DNA from: Halicephalobus mephisto
Lineage: Eukaryota; Nematoda; Chromadorea; Rhabditida; Panagrolaimidae
Length of the DNA: 64,000 nucleotides
NCBI GenBank assembly: GCA_009193035.1
Contig: SWDT01000224.1
Location: forward strand, 248,001-312,000
Direction of reading: 5' to 3'
A program made the position numbers and the translations under genes. Shown one piece after another: positions 44,288 through 55,794 of this stretch (position 1 is its first letter; the number at the start of each line of letters is the position of its first letter). Under the pieces are notes generated by a model. It saw only the letters and a list, made by a program, of their open reading frames with translations. It was not told the DNA's origin and ran no database searches.

Positions 44288-45734
44288 GCTAACAAACTCG
44301 CTCATGTTTGTTTTTCTGACTCTAAGTCCCGAAGTGCTCGAGCTTATTATCAAAGCTTCCTACTCTTTACTCGTCTAACTTTTACAGTTCAGTTTTTATT
44401 TTTTAGAAATTTCATCCTCCGATCTGACCCCGTTGACAGTTGAGCAATCTGGAAGAGGACTTGTTCTTTTTAATTTTTGTCCAAATGTCCTTCAAATCTT
44501 GTTTGTAAAACGGGATCAACTCCGAAATTTGTCCGACAATTTTTGACATATCTATTCTTCTGTACTTCCCGAGAATATCGAACAACATTATGGATGAAAA
44601 ATCCGAAAATCTTTTGTCCCTAGTACTTGTCCTCATTTGAACTCGTTGATTGTAATCATTTTATTCGGTTTCTTCCGGCGAACAAAATTCGCCAAATTCG
44701 TTTTGGCGTTGATCGTTCAACCACTCAGCAGGTTTGGGAAGAAAGAAAAATAAGTTTTTTACTGAATCGCCTTTTGTAGTCGGAAAACTTGCTCTTAAAA
44801 ACCAAAATTGCGTGATTACTTTTTTCTAACCTTGTTTTTAATCCCCAGGATTACGATCGCTGCAGAATTTATGAGAGTGAACTAGAATCAGATTTAGATT
44901 TGTCCATGTCAGTATCATCGATAAAGTCTCATTTTTCGGAATTAATCTCTGGTCTTACCGTATTTTTAAAAGATCTTCATCTCCAAATCCTCTTACAAAA
45001 TTAATTCAATATTATTCAATATTTGTCTAAGAAGGTGCAATCGAACAGCTGATCTATTGTAAGCAGTTTCCTTTGCCTAAGGCGCAAATATTTGATTTGC
45101 AACTTGGTATAACTCAAAAAATAAAATAAACCTAACAAAAATGCGTTCCCGGTTTTCTCCCATCTGGGATTTTGACAGTTGACGGGAAAGTAAATTCCTG
45201 TTCTTGGATACTTGTCGAAAACATAATCGTTGTTTGCTAGTTCTTTTCAGTTATTTCGTCGACTTGCATTGTTTGATCGTGATTTTATTGTTTGTCTAGG
45301 CATTTTTGCGAATAAAAAACATGGACACTGGTGAATGTTTTCCTGTAGGCAAGAAAAAATGTATTTCTTTCCAGGTGCAATAGCAAATTTGGATAGTGTC
45401 TAGAAGAATCAAAAAACCATCACTTTCAGAGCACTATCCAATTTTGCCGGTGTAATAGGAATCCAAAAATATTTTTGGGTTCAGTGGCAAACTTGGATAG
45501 TGTCTAGAAAAATTAAGAAACCATCACTTTCAGAGCACTATCCGGTTTTGCTGATGCAACAGAGATCCAAATAGTGTTCAAAACTTGCAATTTTCGAATT
45601 TTCCACCGATTATCCAAATTTGCAGATGGAACTGATCTTGCATTTTTTGTCAACAAATTTCGTGAATTTCCTGCTGTTTCCAAAAATACATTGAATAATG
45701 ATGAATTGCTTGTTTTCAGATCACAGGTCCCAGA
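44288..45734. other. Non-coding stretch upstream of the Gln-rich membrane protein gene
   Basis: This contains further decayed scraps (44640-45010) and the hairpin repeats at 45391-45545. The last acceptor, GTTTTCAG at 45713-45720, lies 14 bp before the next start codon and may be a 5'-UTR or trans-splice acceptor. Confidence 0.45.
45391..45545. repeat. Two hairpin-repeat units plus a degenerate third
   Basis: GGATAGTGTCTAG at 45391 pairs with GCACTATCC at 45431-45439, and GGATAGTGTCTAG at 45495 pairs with GCACTATCC ending at 45543. The unit spacing is 104 bp, and both units share the inner sequence AAACCATCACTTTCAGA. A third, worn unit continues to about 45620 (ATTATCCAAATTTGCAG). This is the same family as the array at 15.5 kb, located in the leader region of the next gene. 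Confidence 0.75.
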
Positions 45735-47827
45735 ATGAAAGTCTTCACGGTGGGCCTTGAGCAGAAACCACCAATCAAGGAGGGTGCTGAGTCCCCGCCG
45801 TCACCCCCTCCAGGATACACCTCATCCACAGCTATCCCAATCCCCATGGGCCCGGAAGTCCCTCCAACTCTTGTTGCGCGTAAATCCAAGGGATACAAGG
45901 GGGTTCTCGTCTGCATGTTGGCGGTGTTCCTCATTGCTCTCTTTGCTTTGACCCTGTCCGAAATCGCCTACAACCGTCAACGTGACGAGAACTTCTTTCG
46001 ACTCCGCTGGGCTGAATTGAAGCACAGAATGGGATATGACATGGATAATCGTATCGCCGAGAGGATCTACACTCTCCGTCGTGACAATGAGATCAATGAA
46101 CAGAAACCAGTGACGACTACGGTAGCCCCTGTCGTCGACAACTCAGTTGAAGTTGAGGGTCCCCAGAATACGGTTAATGACAGACTTGCTTTCTTCAAGA
46201 AGCTCTTGGAAGGAATCAAGAAACACGCAGAAGAGATGGGATTCGACGGAACCATGTCTGTTTCTGTCGTTCAGGTCGATCCCTTCGAGCAGCAGCAGAA
46301 CATGAACTCCGATGCCAGCATGGACGGCTTCGGGGAATGGCACATGCCCGAACAAGAACAATCTCCGAAAATGCTCGGACCTTGGAGATTCGACGATGAT
46401 TATTCCAACGAGATGGACAACAGATTCCGCAACAACTGGAATCAAAACCAATTCCCTGGACAATTCGATAGATTCGATAATGTGATTTAATTAATTTTGA
46501 ATTTAATTTATAATTAATGTTATAGGCCCCTTTCTTCCCTATTCAACATCCCAGATTCCAACCCCAACAACAAAACTTCTGGTGGCAACAGAATCAACAG
46601 CCATTTGACCTCTTCCAACAACCCCAGCAACAACTCCAACAACAACCCCAACAACAACCCCAATTCATTTTCTTCCCCGACAACAACATGAACCAATTTC
46701 AAAACCAGATCCAACAACCCCAACCCCCTCAACCGGAAATGAACAATTTCCTCTTCCAACATCCTCAACAAAACAACTTTCTTCCTCCAGAAGACAGAAT
46801 CCAGATCGAACCCCCAACTCCAGAACAGATGAATCGCTGGAGAATTGGACAAAATGACAATCAGGGACCTCGTGGATGGACTCATCAAGAAGACTCATTT
46901 GTAAGTTTTGGCTTTCTCTAGACGATGTGGATTACTGTAACTGATTCTTACACTATCTCCCCTCCAGGTCCAACCCCCTCCTCCTCCCCCGGCTAATGTC
47001 CCCCTCCATTTCGGGAGCTTTATCCCCCCTCCGATGCCCGTCAACGGCGTCCCGGAACAGCCGAAGAAGTGGGAGAATCAGCAGCCCCTCCCGGCCCTCT
47101 CCATTGATCCAGTTGTGAGTTGAAACTTCTGATTCACATTCGGTGAAGGTGACGATGTAGATAAACTACTTGGTTTAATTCTTACTTACATGTAGTCCTT
47201 ACTCACTCCTTGGGAAAATTAATAAAATTAACTTTTTTGTTACTGGATAAGCACGGTTTCTGGATAAGTTGGAATAAGGGTCTGTATCTTTCGTTCTGCA
47301 CTGAATCCATGAGTTGATTACCCGTTCGGTACCTTATAGCAGGAACCCCTCCCTTCCTGGGCTTTCGGAAACTCCCTAGAGACTCCATTCGCCGAGATCG
47401 CCCCGGAGGAGTCGAAAGAGTCCATGAACAGTAACGAACCCCAGCCCCCTGCTATCCAACCAGAACCCGTGCAACCCGAACCGATGTCCTCTCAAATCCA
47501 TATCTTGCCAATCCAGGAACTTCAGGGAGAACACCAGGTCGAAGGACAGAAAGACGAAGAATCCAAGGGATTCCTCCACGAAGACCACCCTGTCATCCAA
47601 GACGAAACTCCCATCGAACCTGAATCCAATCAGGAGACTCTTCTCCACAAAGAACCTGAATTGACTGATGTAAGACTATTTTTATTTTTTCTTTAATCAA
47701 AAAGTGATGTCAGGTTGATTTCCCTGCTGTCAAGTTCCCGATCGAAGACGACGCTCAAAAACACCGTGAAATCAACCCAATTTTCTTCCAAGTCGATGAA
47801 CCCCATCCAACTCAGCTCGAGAAATAA
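45735..47827 (+). CDS. Single-span membrane protein with Gln/Pro-rich tail
   Basis: Five exons (45735-46481, 46526-46900, 46968-47114, 47343-47669, 47714-47827), every intron in phase 0, give 569 residues. A cytosolic Pro-rich N-terminus (SPPSPPPGYTSS) precedes one transmembrane span (GVLVCMLAVFLIALFALTLS) followed by a charged stretch (RLRWAELKHRMGYD). The remainder is low-complexity: exon 2 is dominated by QQP repeats with Asn, Phe and Trp, exon 3 by Pro, and exon 4 by Glu/Pro/Gln. The layout of a short tail, a single span and a long repetitive outer part resembles nematode cuticle collagens and other type II matrix proteins, but there are no Gly-X-Y repeats. I do not recognise the family; a cuticle or extracellular-matrix precursor is an inference. 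Confidence 0.75.
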
Positions 47828-48093
47828 ATCCCTTGTTTTTAATGTATTTTGTAAATACTATTATTTTACCGAGAGCACAATCACCGCTCCAGAAGCCAAA
47901 TGATCTACTTGTCCCATTTGCCGAAATCTCGCGCTGAGGTTTTCAGTCCTTATCCTCTTCCGGGAGAGTGGCCCCACCAATAGTCACCCCTTCTGGCGTT
48001 TCTTTGCATATTTGTCTAGATTTTGATAATAAACGAACTTTACAAGCAAAAATGAACAATGTATTTTACAAAAATTGGAACTGAGTAAAGTTT

Positions 48094-48754
48094 CTACCAG
48101 TAAGGCATCCATTGAGAATCATCAGCCGGAGTCAGATTGCCGTTGAGCAAAAGGAAGATATCTACAAGCCACCAGATCCCAAGTCCGCCCAAAGTCATGA
48201 GCTTCCCGACGGCGATGGCAGAGTAGCCGAGACAGAAACGATCTACTCCGAGGACTCCAAGGAAAATGGAGTAAAGTAATGTTGACAAGAAATAGTGACC
48301 CGTGTATCTAAAGCGTGACTTGCAAGTTGAAACAGAAAAAGAGCTTACTTGACGCATTTAACTTCTTTCTTGAATCTCCTCGGTCCGGAGCATTCGATGC
48401 AGGGGAAAACCTCGCATGTAGCGTTGATTCTAGGCACGATTCCATTTCTAGATCCGAAATATGGACAGATTTCCTGAACACATGTAAAATCAACAAAAAT
48501 CGATATATGAAACCACTTACTCTAGTGTTGTTTCCGATGTTATCGATTTCCGCCGGATCTTCACAATTCACGAATCTAGAGTCCAGGAAACTACAAGGAA
48601 CCAGTGGAGATGAAGGGTCATTGTCGTAGAGCTCCGTGGAACATCCGGAATAATTCAAGTGGTTCAAAGAAGTGATTTGATAAGCGTTCGAAGTAGAGCA
48701 CACGATGGAAGCGAAGAAAACAAGAACTGCTGAATTCATGAAGCCCGAATTCAT
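48094..48754 (-). CDS. TM2 domain protein, TM2D2 type
   Basis: Three exons (48521-48754, 48349-48473, 48094-48307) encode 190 residues. A signal peptide ([17 protein letters not shown]) is followed by a Cys-rich luminal part ([20 protein letters not shown] and [16 protein letters not shown]). The TM2 domain has two spans joined by the DRF motif: [20 protein letters not shown], then [20 protein letters not shown], ending LTPADDSQW. The [13 protein letters not shown] stretch and GGLGIWW identify the TM2D2 branch of the almondex/TM2D family, conserved in animals and linked to Notch signalling and phagocytosis. Start chosen at MNSGF because the signal peptide follows at once. Confidence 0.88.
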
Positions 48755-49099
48755 TTTATTTTCATCTTCCACGATTGGAACTGCAGGAAAACATAGCAAT
48801 TAGTAAAGGTAGAATTAACAAAAATAATTATAAAAAAACTGATTCGAGAGCGAGAAAAAACAGAAAACTTTAAACTACAAAGTTCGAATTCGCTGTTTGA
48901 CCAATTTTTCCCTTTTGAGTGACAGGACTTTACAGGGACAGATATTCCCACTTGAAGGTTATTCCAACGGATTTCGGTATTGGTTCTCCCACCCTTTATC
49001 CGACAAATGATCTCTCACGATGGACTGAACTACACCATTTGGTACGTGTTGTATTCCACTTGGATAGGGCTCACTTGTTATTTCGTTTTCAAGGTCTTA

Positions 49100-51006
49100 A
49101 TGGAAATGGTGAGTTTCTGGTTTTCTTGCGATTATTGTTTCGTTCTTTAGTCTTGGTCCCGTCGTCATGCCCAAGCTGTCGAGTTTCGGAAGCAGAAATG
49201 CGTGGAATCCTTCGCTGTTTTCCGTCAACGAGTTGCCGAAAGCAATATTGATGAGGATTTGGTCGAAGAAATCCTCTCATTGGAATTCCCGCAACTCCGA
49301 AGTATGTCTTTACACATTGATTTAGATTGATTTCGTTTACGTATTTCAGGAGCTCTTCAATGTGGAAAATATACTCCTACTCAAGTCCATCTAGCTTACG
49401 CCGATGTCATTGGGAAAATTAATGTGACTTACAACTGTGTTGCTGAGTGCATCGTTGAGTCCTTTGACATGGTCAAATCTCTGGAGGAAAAATACAAAGA
49501 TTCTGATGAAAAACCTTATCTATACGGTGTTCCGTTTAGTGTCAAATCCAATTTTTATGTGTGTTTTATATATTAATTGTGGGTTTTGATCAGTCTTTTT
49601 CAGCTGAAAGGACATGACTGTTGCATTGGACTTTCCAAGTTTCTGGATGAAAAGAAGAATGATACTTGCACTTTTGTGGAAGTCCTGATGAGGTTAGGCG
49701 GAATCCCTATTTGCATCACCAACGTCCCCCAAGGGCTGATGAGCTTCGTCTGTTCCAATCCGATCTTCGGGACGACTCAGAATCCGCATAAGGACGGCTT
49801 CACTCCCGGAGGTTCTTCTGGCGGAGAAGCTTGTCTAGTTGCAAGGAAGGGAATTCCATTCGGAATCGGAAGCGATTTGGCTGGAAGCCTCAGAATCCCC
49901 GCTCACATGTCTGGCGTCGTTTCTTTGAAACCATCGGAACTGAGATTTGCCGTGTACCATACTCACGGAGGAATGCCAGGGAAAGCGAGAATTGGCTTGA
50001 GTAACGGATTTTTCACTCGATCCGTTGATGAACAAATTGAATTACTCGACGTTTTACTGAATTCTGATCATTATCAAACTCTTCGACCAGCGCATTCTGT
50101 AATCCAGAAGTTTGATATGGCTCCAGCTGATCGACAATTTGAGAAAGGATTAAAGATCGGCTACTACACCCATAATGGATTCATTCAGCCAGTTCCCGCC
50201 TGTTCCAGAGCCGTTCTTGAGGTCGTCAACCGAATTAAGGGTCCTCACAAGGTGACCGAGTTTGCCGTTCCCGATCCGACAAGAATGGCTTGGATTGTGT
50301 TGTCCAATATCGCCTCGGATGGATTCGAGTACTGGAGAGAAATATTCGCTAACGAGAAATTAGATCCTTATATGAAACAATTTGTTTTTACCATAAAAGT
50401 AAGTTTGTAATTCTACAGTATTCTATCGACAAGTCTATCTCTTTAGGTGTTTTATTTCTAACATTGTATCTAGGGCTATGTTTTAACTACTGTTTTCAGA
50501 TTCCCCGATTCATCAAGAGAATCCTCAGCTGTGTTTTGAGCTCCATCTGTCCGGAACTCGCTCTGATGTGCAGAACCGGAGTCTATTCTGCTGGAGAAGT
50601 TCGAAGACTGTTTGAAGACACAGATCTGTACAAGGAACAGTTCTTCAAAGCATGGAATGAAGCAGATCTTGACGCCTTGATTGTACCTGCTTTCCCAGTT
50701 ACAGCAGTTCCTCATTCCTATCCACAAAAGTTGGGAGTTGTGGCTGTCGAAACAGCTCTCTACAATGTGCTAGATTGTCCGGCTGGAGTAGTCCCTGTCA
50801 CGAAGGTCACCAGTGATGACATTGCGAAGTTAACTAACGATAAAGAGTTCCCCGTTGGATGGAACTTGACGAGAAAGCTCATGATGGAATCTGGACTGAA
50901 GACGGAAGGACTGCCCGTCGGAGTGCAGATCGTGACGAAGCCTTACGAAGAAGAAAAGTGCCTCAGAATCATGAAGGAAATCGAACGAATAATGAAAGAC
51001 CAGTAA
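49100..51006 (+). CDS. Fatty-acid-amide-hydrolase-type amidase
   Basis: Exons are 49100-49108, 49151-49301, 49350-49558, 49604-50398 and 50500-51006, giving 556 residues. The amidase signature shows the Ser-Ser-Lys triad: Lys119 in GVPFSVKSNF, Ser195 in TPGGSSGGEA and Ser218 in GSDLAGSLRIPA. Other FAAH traits include GLPVGVQIV near the C-terminus and DCPAGVVPVTKV. FAAH enzymes hydrolyse N-acylethanolamines and related lipid amides at membranes. The usual N-terminal membrane anchor is not seen: the model starts with a 9-base exon coding MEM, then SWSRRHAQAVEFRK. An upstream exon with a hydrophobic anchor may have been missed, so the 5' end is the least certain part. Assignment to the FAAH branch is firm; the paralogue is not. 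Confidence 0.88.
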
Positions 51007-53073
51007 ACTTGTCAGATATAGGGTAATGGTCAAAGTGTTTCTGTCATAAAATATTGAAATAACTACAAAGTTTGTGTATTTCTGACTAAAGAAAAGGAAT
51101 CAAAAATAAATTATGACTTGGAGTACTCTGGGGAACATGAAAGAAAGGAATTTTTCGTTGATTTTAATACAAGAAATGCAATGGAGATCTTTGGTTTCAA
51201 AGAAAAGTATTATTTTAAAAGTAATATCATTGTTAAGATAGAAATAGGAAGAATATCACTAATCTTTACTTTGACAGCAATTATATATCACACCACAAAA
51301 CAACTGAGGGTCTCACTCATGCTCTATAGTATTCCACGGTCCCTGATATTCAGGCTATCTCTTCGGGTGTCCTTTTATAGTGTAGTTTCTGTCCCAACAA
51401 TCTTGCATTTTGAAATTTCCTCAATTAAGTTATTTTTAATCGGTCTTCATCGGATATCACAATAAGGTCATTTTTGAAATTTTACGAAATCCGATATGAA
51501 GTTAAGGGTCTTCGAGTCAACCGATGGTCCAATTACAGTACTTTCGGTAATAAAAATGAAATATACTGTATCAGAAAAAGGTTTCCTTAAATCGAGCGAA
51601 AATTAAATTATTGATTTCTATCGTTATCCACGAATTTTTCCAATGTTTTAAAACCAAAATTAAATTAGACAAAAAGTATTTCGAAAGTAATTCTAAAAAT
51701 ACTCAGCATTATTATTTAGTAAATCTTGTTTGCAGTATTTCCTAATTTTGTTTGATTTAAAATTTAATTAACTTCCACGAGTTCCTTATATTGCTTTAAA
51801 AAGTAGTTTTTCGTAAAAAGTAATGAGCACAGGAGCTCAAGTGCCCCGGTTCCATCTCGGAACTTCCGTCATGAGAATCCAAAATAAAAATAATTTCAAC
51901 ATAGTTACTCAACTACCACAAATGATATTATTGAATATTCAAACTTTTAATTGTTGATTGAATTCACCGAAGAATTTCATATTTTGAGGGAAATAAATCC
52001 GGCATTTGACCTCGTTTCTTGTTTAGGTAGTTCCATTCCGGTTGAAAAAAACTTCACTATCCTCTTCATCCGTTACCCGTTAGACCCAAACCAGTTCTGC
52101 CCGTTCAGCAAAAGGACATGTGAGATCAAGAATAAAAGAGTCTCCTATGCTGAATCAAAGCATTGGAATATAGGGGATTCTGAAAAATCTAAAGGATATT
52201 TTAGAAATGAGTTGTTTAATAAAAAATACCGATTTTAAAGTAATTTTTAAATTAACTACCGAGTAATAAAAATCTAAAGATATAGATGTACTTAGGTTTA
52301 TGATTTCCAGTTTGTATATAAAGTAATTTTTAATATTTAATGTGAGGGAAATTATCTTGTTTAAATCCGCCTTAGGAAACACGGTTCCAAAACGAAGATC
52401 CTTGGACATAAATTAGATGTCCTACTGTAGCCAAGACAGATCTAGATGCAGTTCTGTTCATCACAATCATATATATTATTTGTCTGCATTATTGTTGGTT
52501 GTTAGTGGATTGAACTATCTCCCATGTTCAACATATGGCGATACTGTAGAAGACTCCTTCGGCCGATGAACTACACGAAGATACTTCTGGAGTTTTAAAT
52601 CTCTTAAAAATCAAAAAATTAATTCCATAAATATCCTACGAAAATGGATTTAATTGTTCAAGCTTGGCTCATAAACAGAAAACCATCTTGCTACTTCTAC
52701 CGTAACTTCCGATGATTTCTGAAAATTTTAAAATTTTTATACTTAAGGAAAAAAATTTCATTTTTCAAAAAAAAATTATTAAAAAATATGTTTAAGTTTT
52801 GAAAATAGATTGCAGCAGAATCATTTCGAAAATTAACTTTCCGAAACCAGATTTTTTTCTTTAATTCCTTGTGGTCTGGTCAGCTAACGATGAATTCTGC
52901 AATAAATGAAGGATGAATAATGTTGCAAGGACGAAATCCGACGGACTCTATCTTGACGCCGTCTGAGCTTCGTCGTCAAATTAACGACCAAATGAAAAAA
53001 TTAATCACGTCAAAGATGATTCTTCCGCGACTAATCATGTGCTTGATATTAGTTTGAATTGGTTTAATTCACA
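51007..53073. other. AT-rich intergenic region
   Basis: About 2 kb without a supported gene. Open frames at 51118-51465 and 51951-52238 have neither domain motifs nor splice or start context. No tRNA, tandem repeat or hairpin unit was recognised. Confidence 0.4.
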
Positions 53074-54511
53074 ATGACGTTGTTTCTTATTACTTTGTTT
53101 CTTTTAACTACGTCATCAGAGGGAACGTTTTTCGGATGTTGTGGATGTCCTCCGCCTTTTAGGGGGTCCTGTCCGACCGGACCAGTGGGGGGAGGGTACC
53201 AGAACCAACCCGTCCAGACAGGGTATCCAGGAGCTGGAACAGTTCCTGCACAGATCAATCAGCCAGTGGTCATTCCTCAGACGGCAAATTACGTTACTCC
53301 CAATCTGAAGTACCTCGTTCCTGGCTATTACGAAGAACCCGAAATTATCGTAATCATCCAGAAACTCGCTCCAGTGACGAGACCCCCTCGTAAGTCAACC
53401 TACAAAAATGAACTTTTTGCTGAATACCGTATTCCAGCCAAAGATTCTTGTTATGTAAATTCAAGTGGCTTCAGATGCTGCAACACTGATCTGGAAGGCA
53501 CTATGCATGGAGCTTATTCGGATCTCAAGAAATCTCCGGACTTCAATGAATGCAATATAGGTACAGTTGTCTGTCTTAATCTCCCCCAAATCCCTCCTTC
53601 CAGGGCTGATGTCCAAAGTAGTCCAGAAAGCAGCCCAACGACGGTTCCGACTGAGTTTCGAGACGATTGTCTCCCTCAAGCCCTTTGGCTCCAATTCGGC
53701 TTACGAAGGAAATTACACTTGTCGTTTCGAGAGAGACGGAAAGCACTTTATGAGCTATGCCACCCCTGTTCAATATGACGTCACAAATGCCAACTCCGAA
53801 GACACCCTCAGCAACACTGACGTCACTCACGACGATGAGAACGTCGCTGGAGACGGGATAATCGAGGACATTTCAGAAAAACAGGAGAAAGTCGACAAAC
53901 TCAACGCAGGACTGAAGGATGTGAAATCCACTGGAATTGAATTACGTTGGTTTATAGAGTGAGAGTACTGTAATAGAGAACGTCGTTTTCAGACGAGAGG
54001 ATCCGGAGGGCAATCGAGATGGATCACGAAAATTACTTCATTCAGGGAAACGAGTTCATCGCTTTCAATAAGCTCAACGATACCGGCAGAGAAAACAGAT
54101 TTATTACAGTATGTTTTAATAACTAGAATTTTCCAAAACCCAGTGGAATCTTGTTGGAAATTTTTAGGATTTCAGAACCTTCCAAAATCCGATGGAAGTT
54201 TCTGGAATCAGAGGGAACTGGATTCTAGAAAATTCATGTTGAAGTAATTTCGGAAAAAACAAATTTTTGATTTCCGCAATACTGTAATTATGACTTTGTC
54301 CTTGTAAAATCACGTGAATTTTGTAGTTTCATTTTTCGACTAGGAAGTTCTGGAAATTTCCATTAAGACAATTTCGTAATAACGTTCGTTTTTACTTTCC
54401 TTAATAATCAATTATATGTGAAATAATCGTGAATTTCAGCATTCCATCACGATGGGCAGCTTCAATCCGTCTCTCACCCGAATGAAGTTGACTAAATATA
54501 AATTTTGCTAA
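53074..54511 (+). CDS. Ground-like domain secreted protein
   Basis: Five exons (53074-53389, 53438-53560, 53604-53945, 53993-54108, 54440-54511) give 322 residues. A signal peptide (TLFLITLFLLTTSSEG) leads to FFGCCGCPPPFRGSCPTG and a Gly/Pro/Gln-rich linker. The ground-like domain follows: CYVNSSGFRCCNTDLEGTMH, AYSDLKKSPDFNECN, LMSKVVQKAAQRRF and SFETIVSLKPFG, ending YTCRFERDGKHFMSYATP. Ground-like proteins are hedgehog-related secreted proteins of nematodes, usually expressed in epidermis and linked to cuticle and molting. About 100 acidic and helical residues follow the domain, which is longer than usual. The exon 3 donor (GTTGGT at 53946) is weak but is the only one that keeps the following frame. 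The first intron (48 bp) is in frame and stop-free. Confidence 0.85.
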
Positions 54512-55794
54512 ATTTAAATTGTTTTTATTTTTATTTACTAACTCAAGCAAATAAATTTGTTTTTTGTAATTTCGTAACAAAGTTCATAATCCATGTCCTC
54601 GTTGCCATGGCTGGTTGAACCTAGCATGCAAGAATTTTCCTACTTTTTGTTTGTTGCAGAATTCTGTTTTTACGATTTACGAGAGACAAGGACGAATTTC
54701 GATTGACTCATCCTCGAAAATTTTCTTTCTCAAAAAAGAAACGACAATGATGAAAGAAGAAAATAGGTTTGTTTTTTATATAAAAACATTCGCTTTTGTA
54801 ATTCACTAGTTGAATAATTTATTTATTAATTTATTTATTAATTTAGTCAATAATCTATCTGATTTTTCCTTATATTGGGTCATTGCCAAACAGCGCCGTT
54901 CGGAAAAAACGACACACTTTCCATGTTGAGAAAACGGAAGGAGGACGCTCGAACAACTGGACACCGCCGTGTGTGATCCCCCATTGCTCATCACTCATTT
55001 TTCCACAGCAGGATTTCGTTCTTTTACCTTTCTCGATAGATCTACTTAACGTGATTTTTCTTTCTCACTAAAGTTATGAACAAAGTCGTCGATTTCGAAA
55101 TAATCCAAAAAATATAAATTATTCAAAAATCAAAGGTTTTAAAAAATCGACAATTTTGATTATGACTAATTTTCCCGCGGTTTTCACACAATTTTCGGAA
55201 TCAATGAGGTGTTTCCTTTTGTCCAGGTGAATATTCGAGCGATAGATTCTTGACTGATAAAGGAGTGGTTATTTCGTTGTAAAATTGCCCCTATGCATTC
55301 AAGTCGGCTTCATTTCGTGTGTAGAATTCGATTTAAAAGCACCGCAATCTGTTTTGACGGATCATTTTAGTTTTATTTATATTATTTATACTATTTTTAA
55401 TATTCGTCAGAATTTCAATATATCATTTCATATTTAAATATGTACAGTTTCGTACTCTATATTCCGATCCACAAATTTCTAATTTTTTAAATTTATTTTT
55501 TAACAATTACGAAGTTTTGTAAGATTATGAAATGGTTATCACGTGGAATCAAAATCCTCAACTAAGCTAATTTAGTTTTAACTTAGTTCTGACAATTCAC
55601 GTCGAGCCGATTTCGCAACAAAAATTGATTTTAATTTTTTACGCAATAATTGTCACTTCGTTTTTGCAGTCACATAAACTTTGAGTTTTATAATTTTAGG
55701 TCTTGACTGAAAAATTATAAAAATTCGCGTTGAGACTATTTTGTAGCAAAAAGTTGTTTTTAGTTTTTACAATAATATAATTGTAATTTTCAGC
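54512..55794. other. Intergenic region upstream of the rhomboid gene
   Basis: AT-rich, with no convincing frame. A TTTTCAG acceptor ends one base before the rhomboid start at 55795 and is the likely trans-splice site. Direct repeats of ATTTATTAATTT occur near 54825. Confidence 0.45.

Noticed and set aside
46520..46888. Antisense Leu-rich frame opposite the Gln-rich exon
   Set aside because: The reverse of CAA/CCA repeats gives Leu/Trp runs; there is no start context and the plus-strand exon fits in phase.
51951..52238. 95-codon open frame in the 51-53 kb gap
   Set aside because: No start context, domain or splice signal; composition fits random AT-rich sequence.
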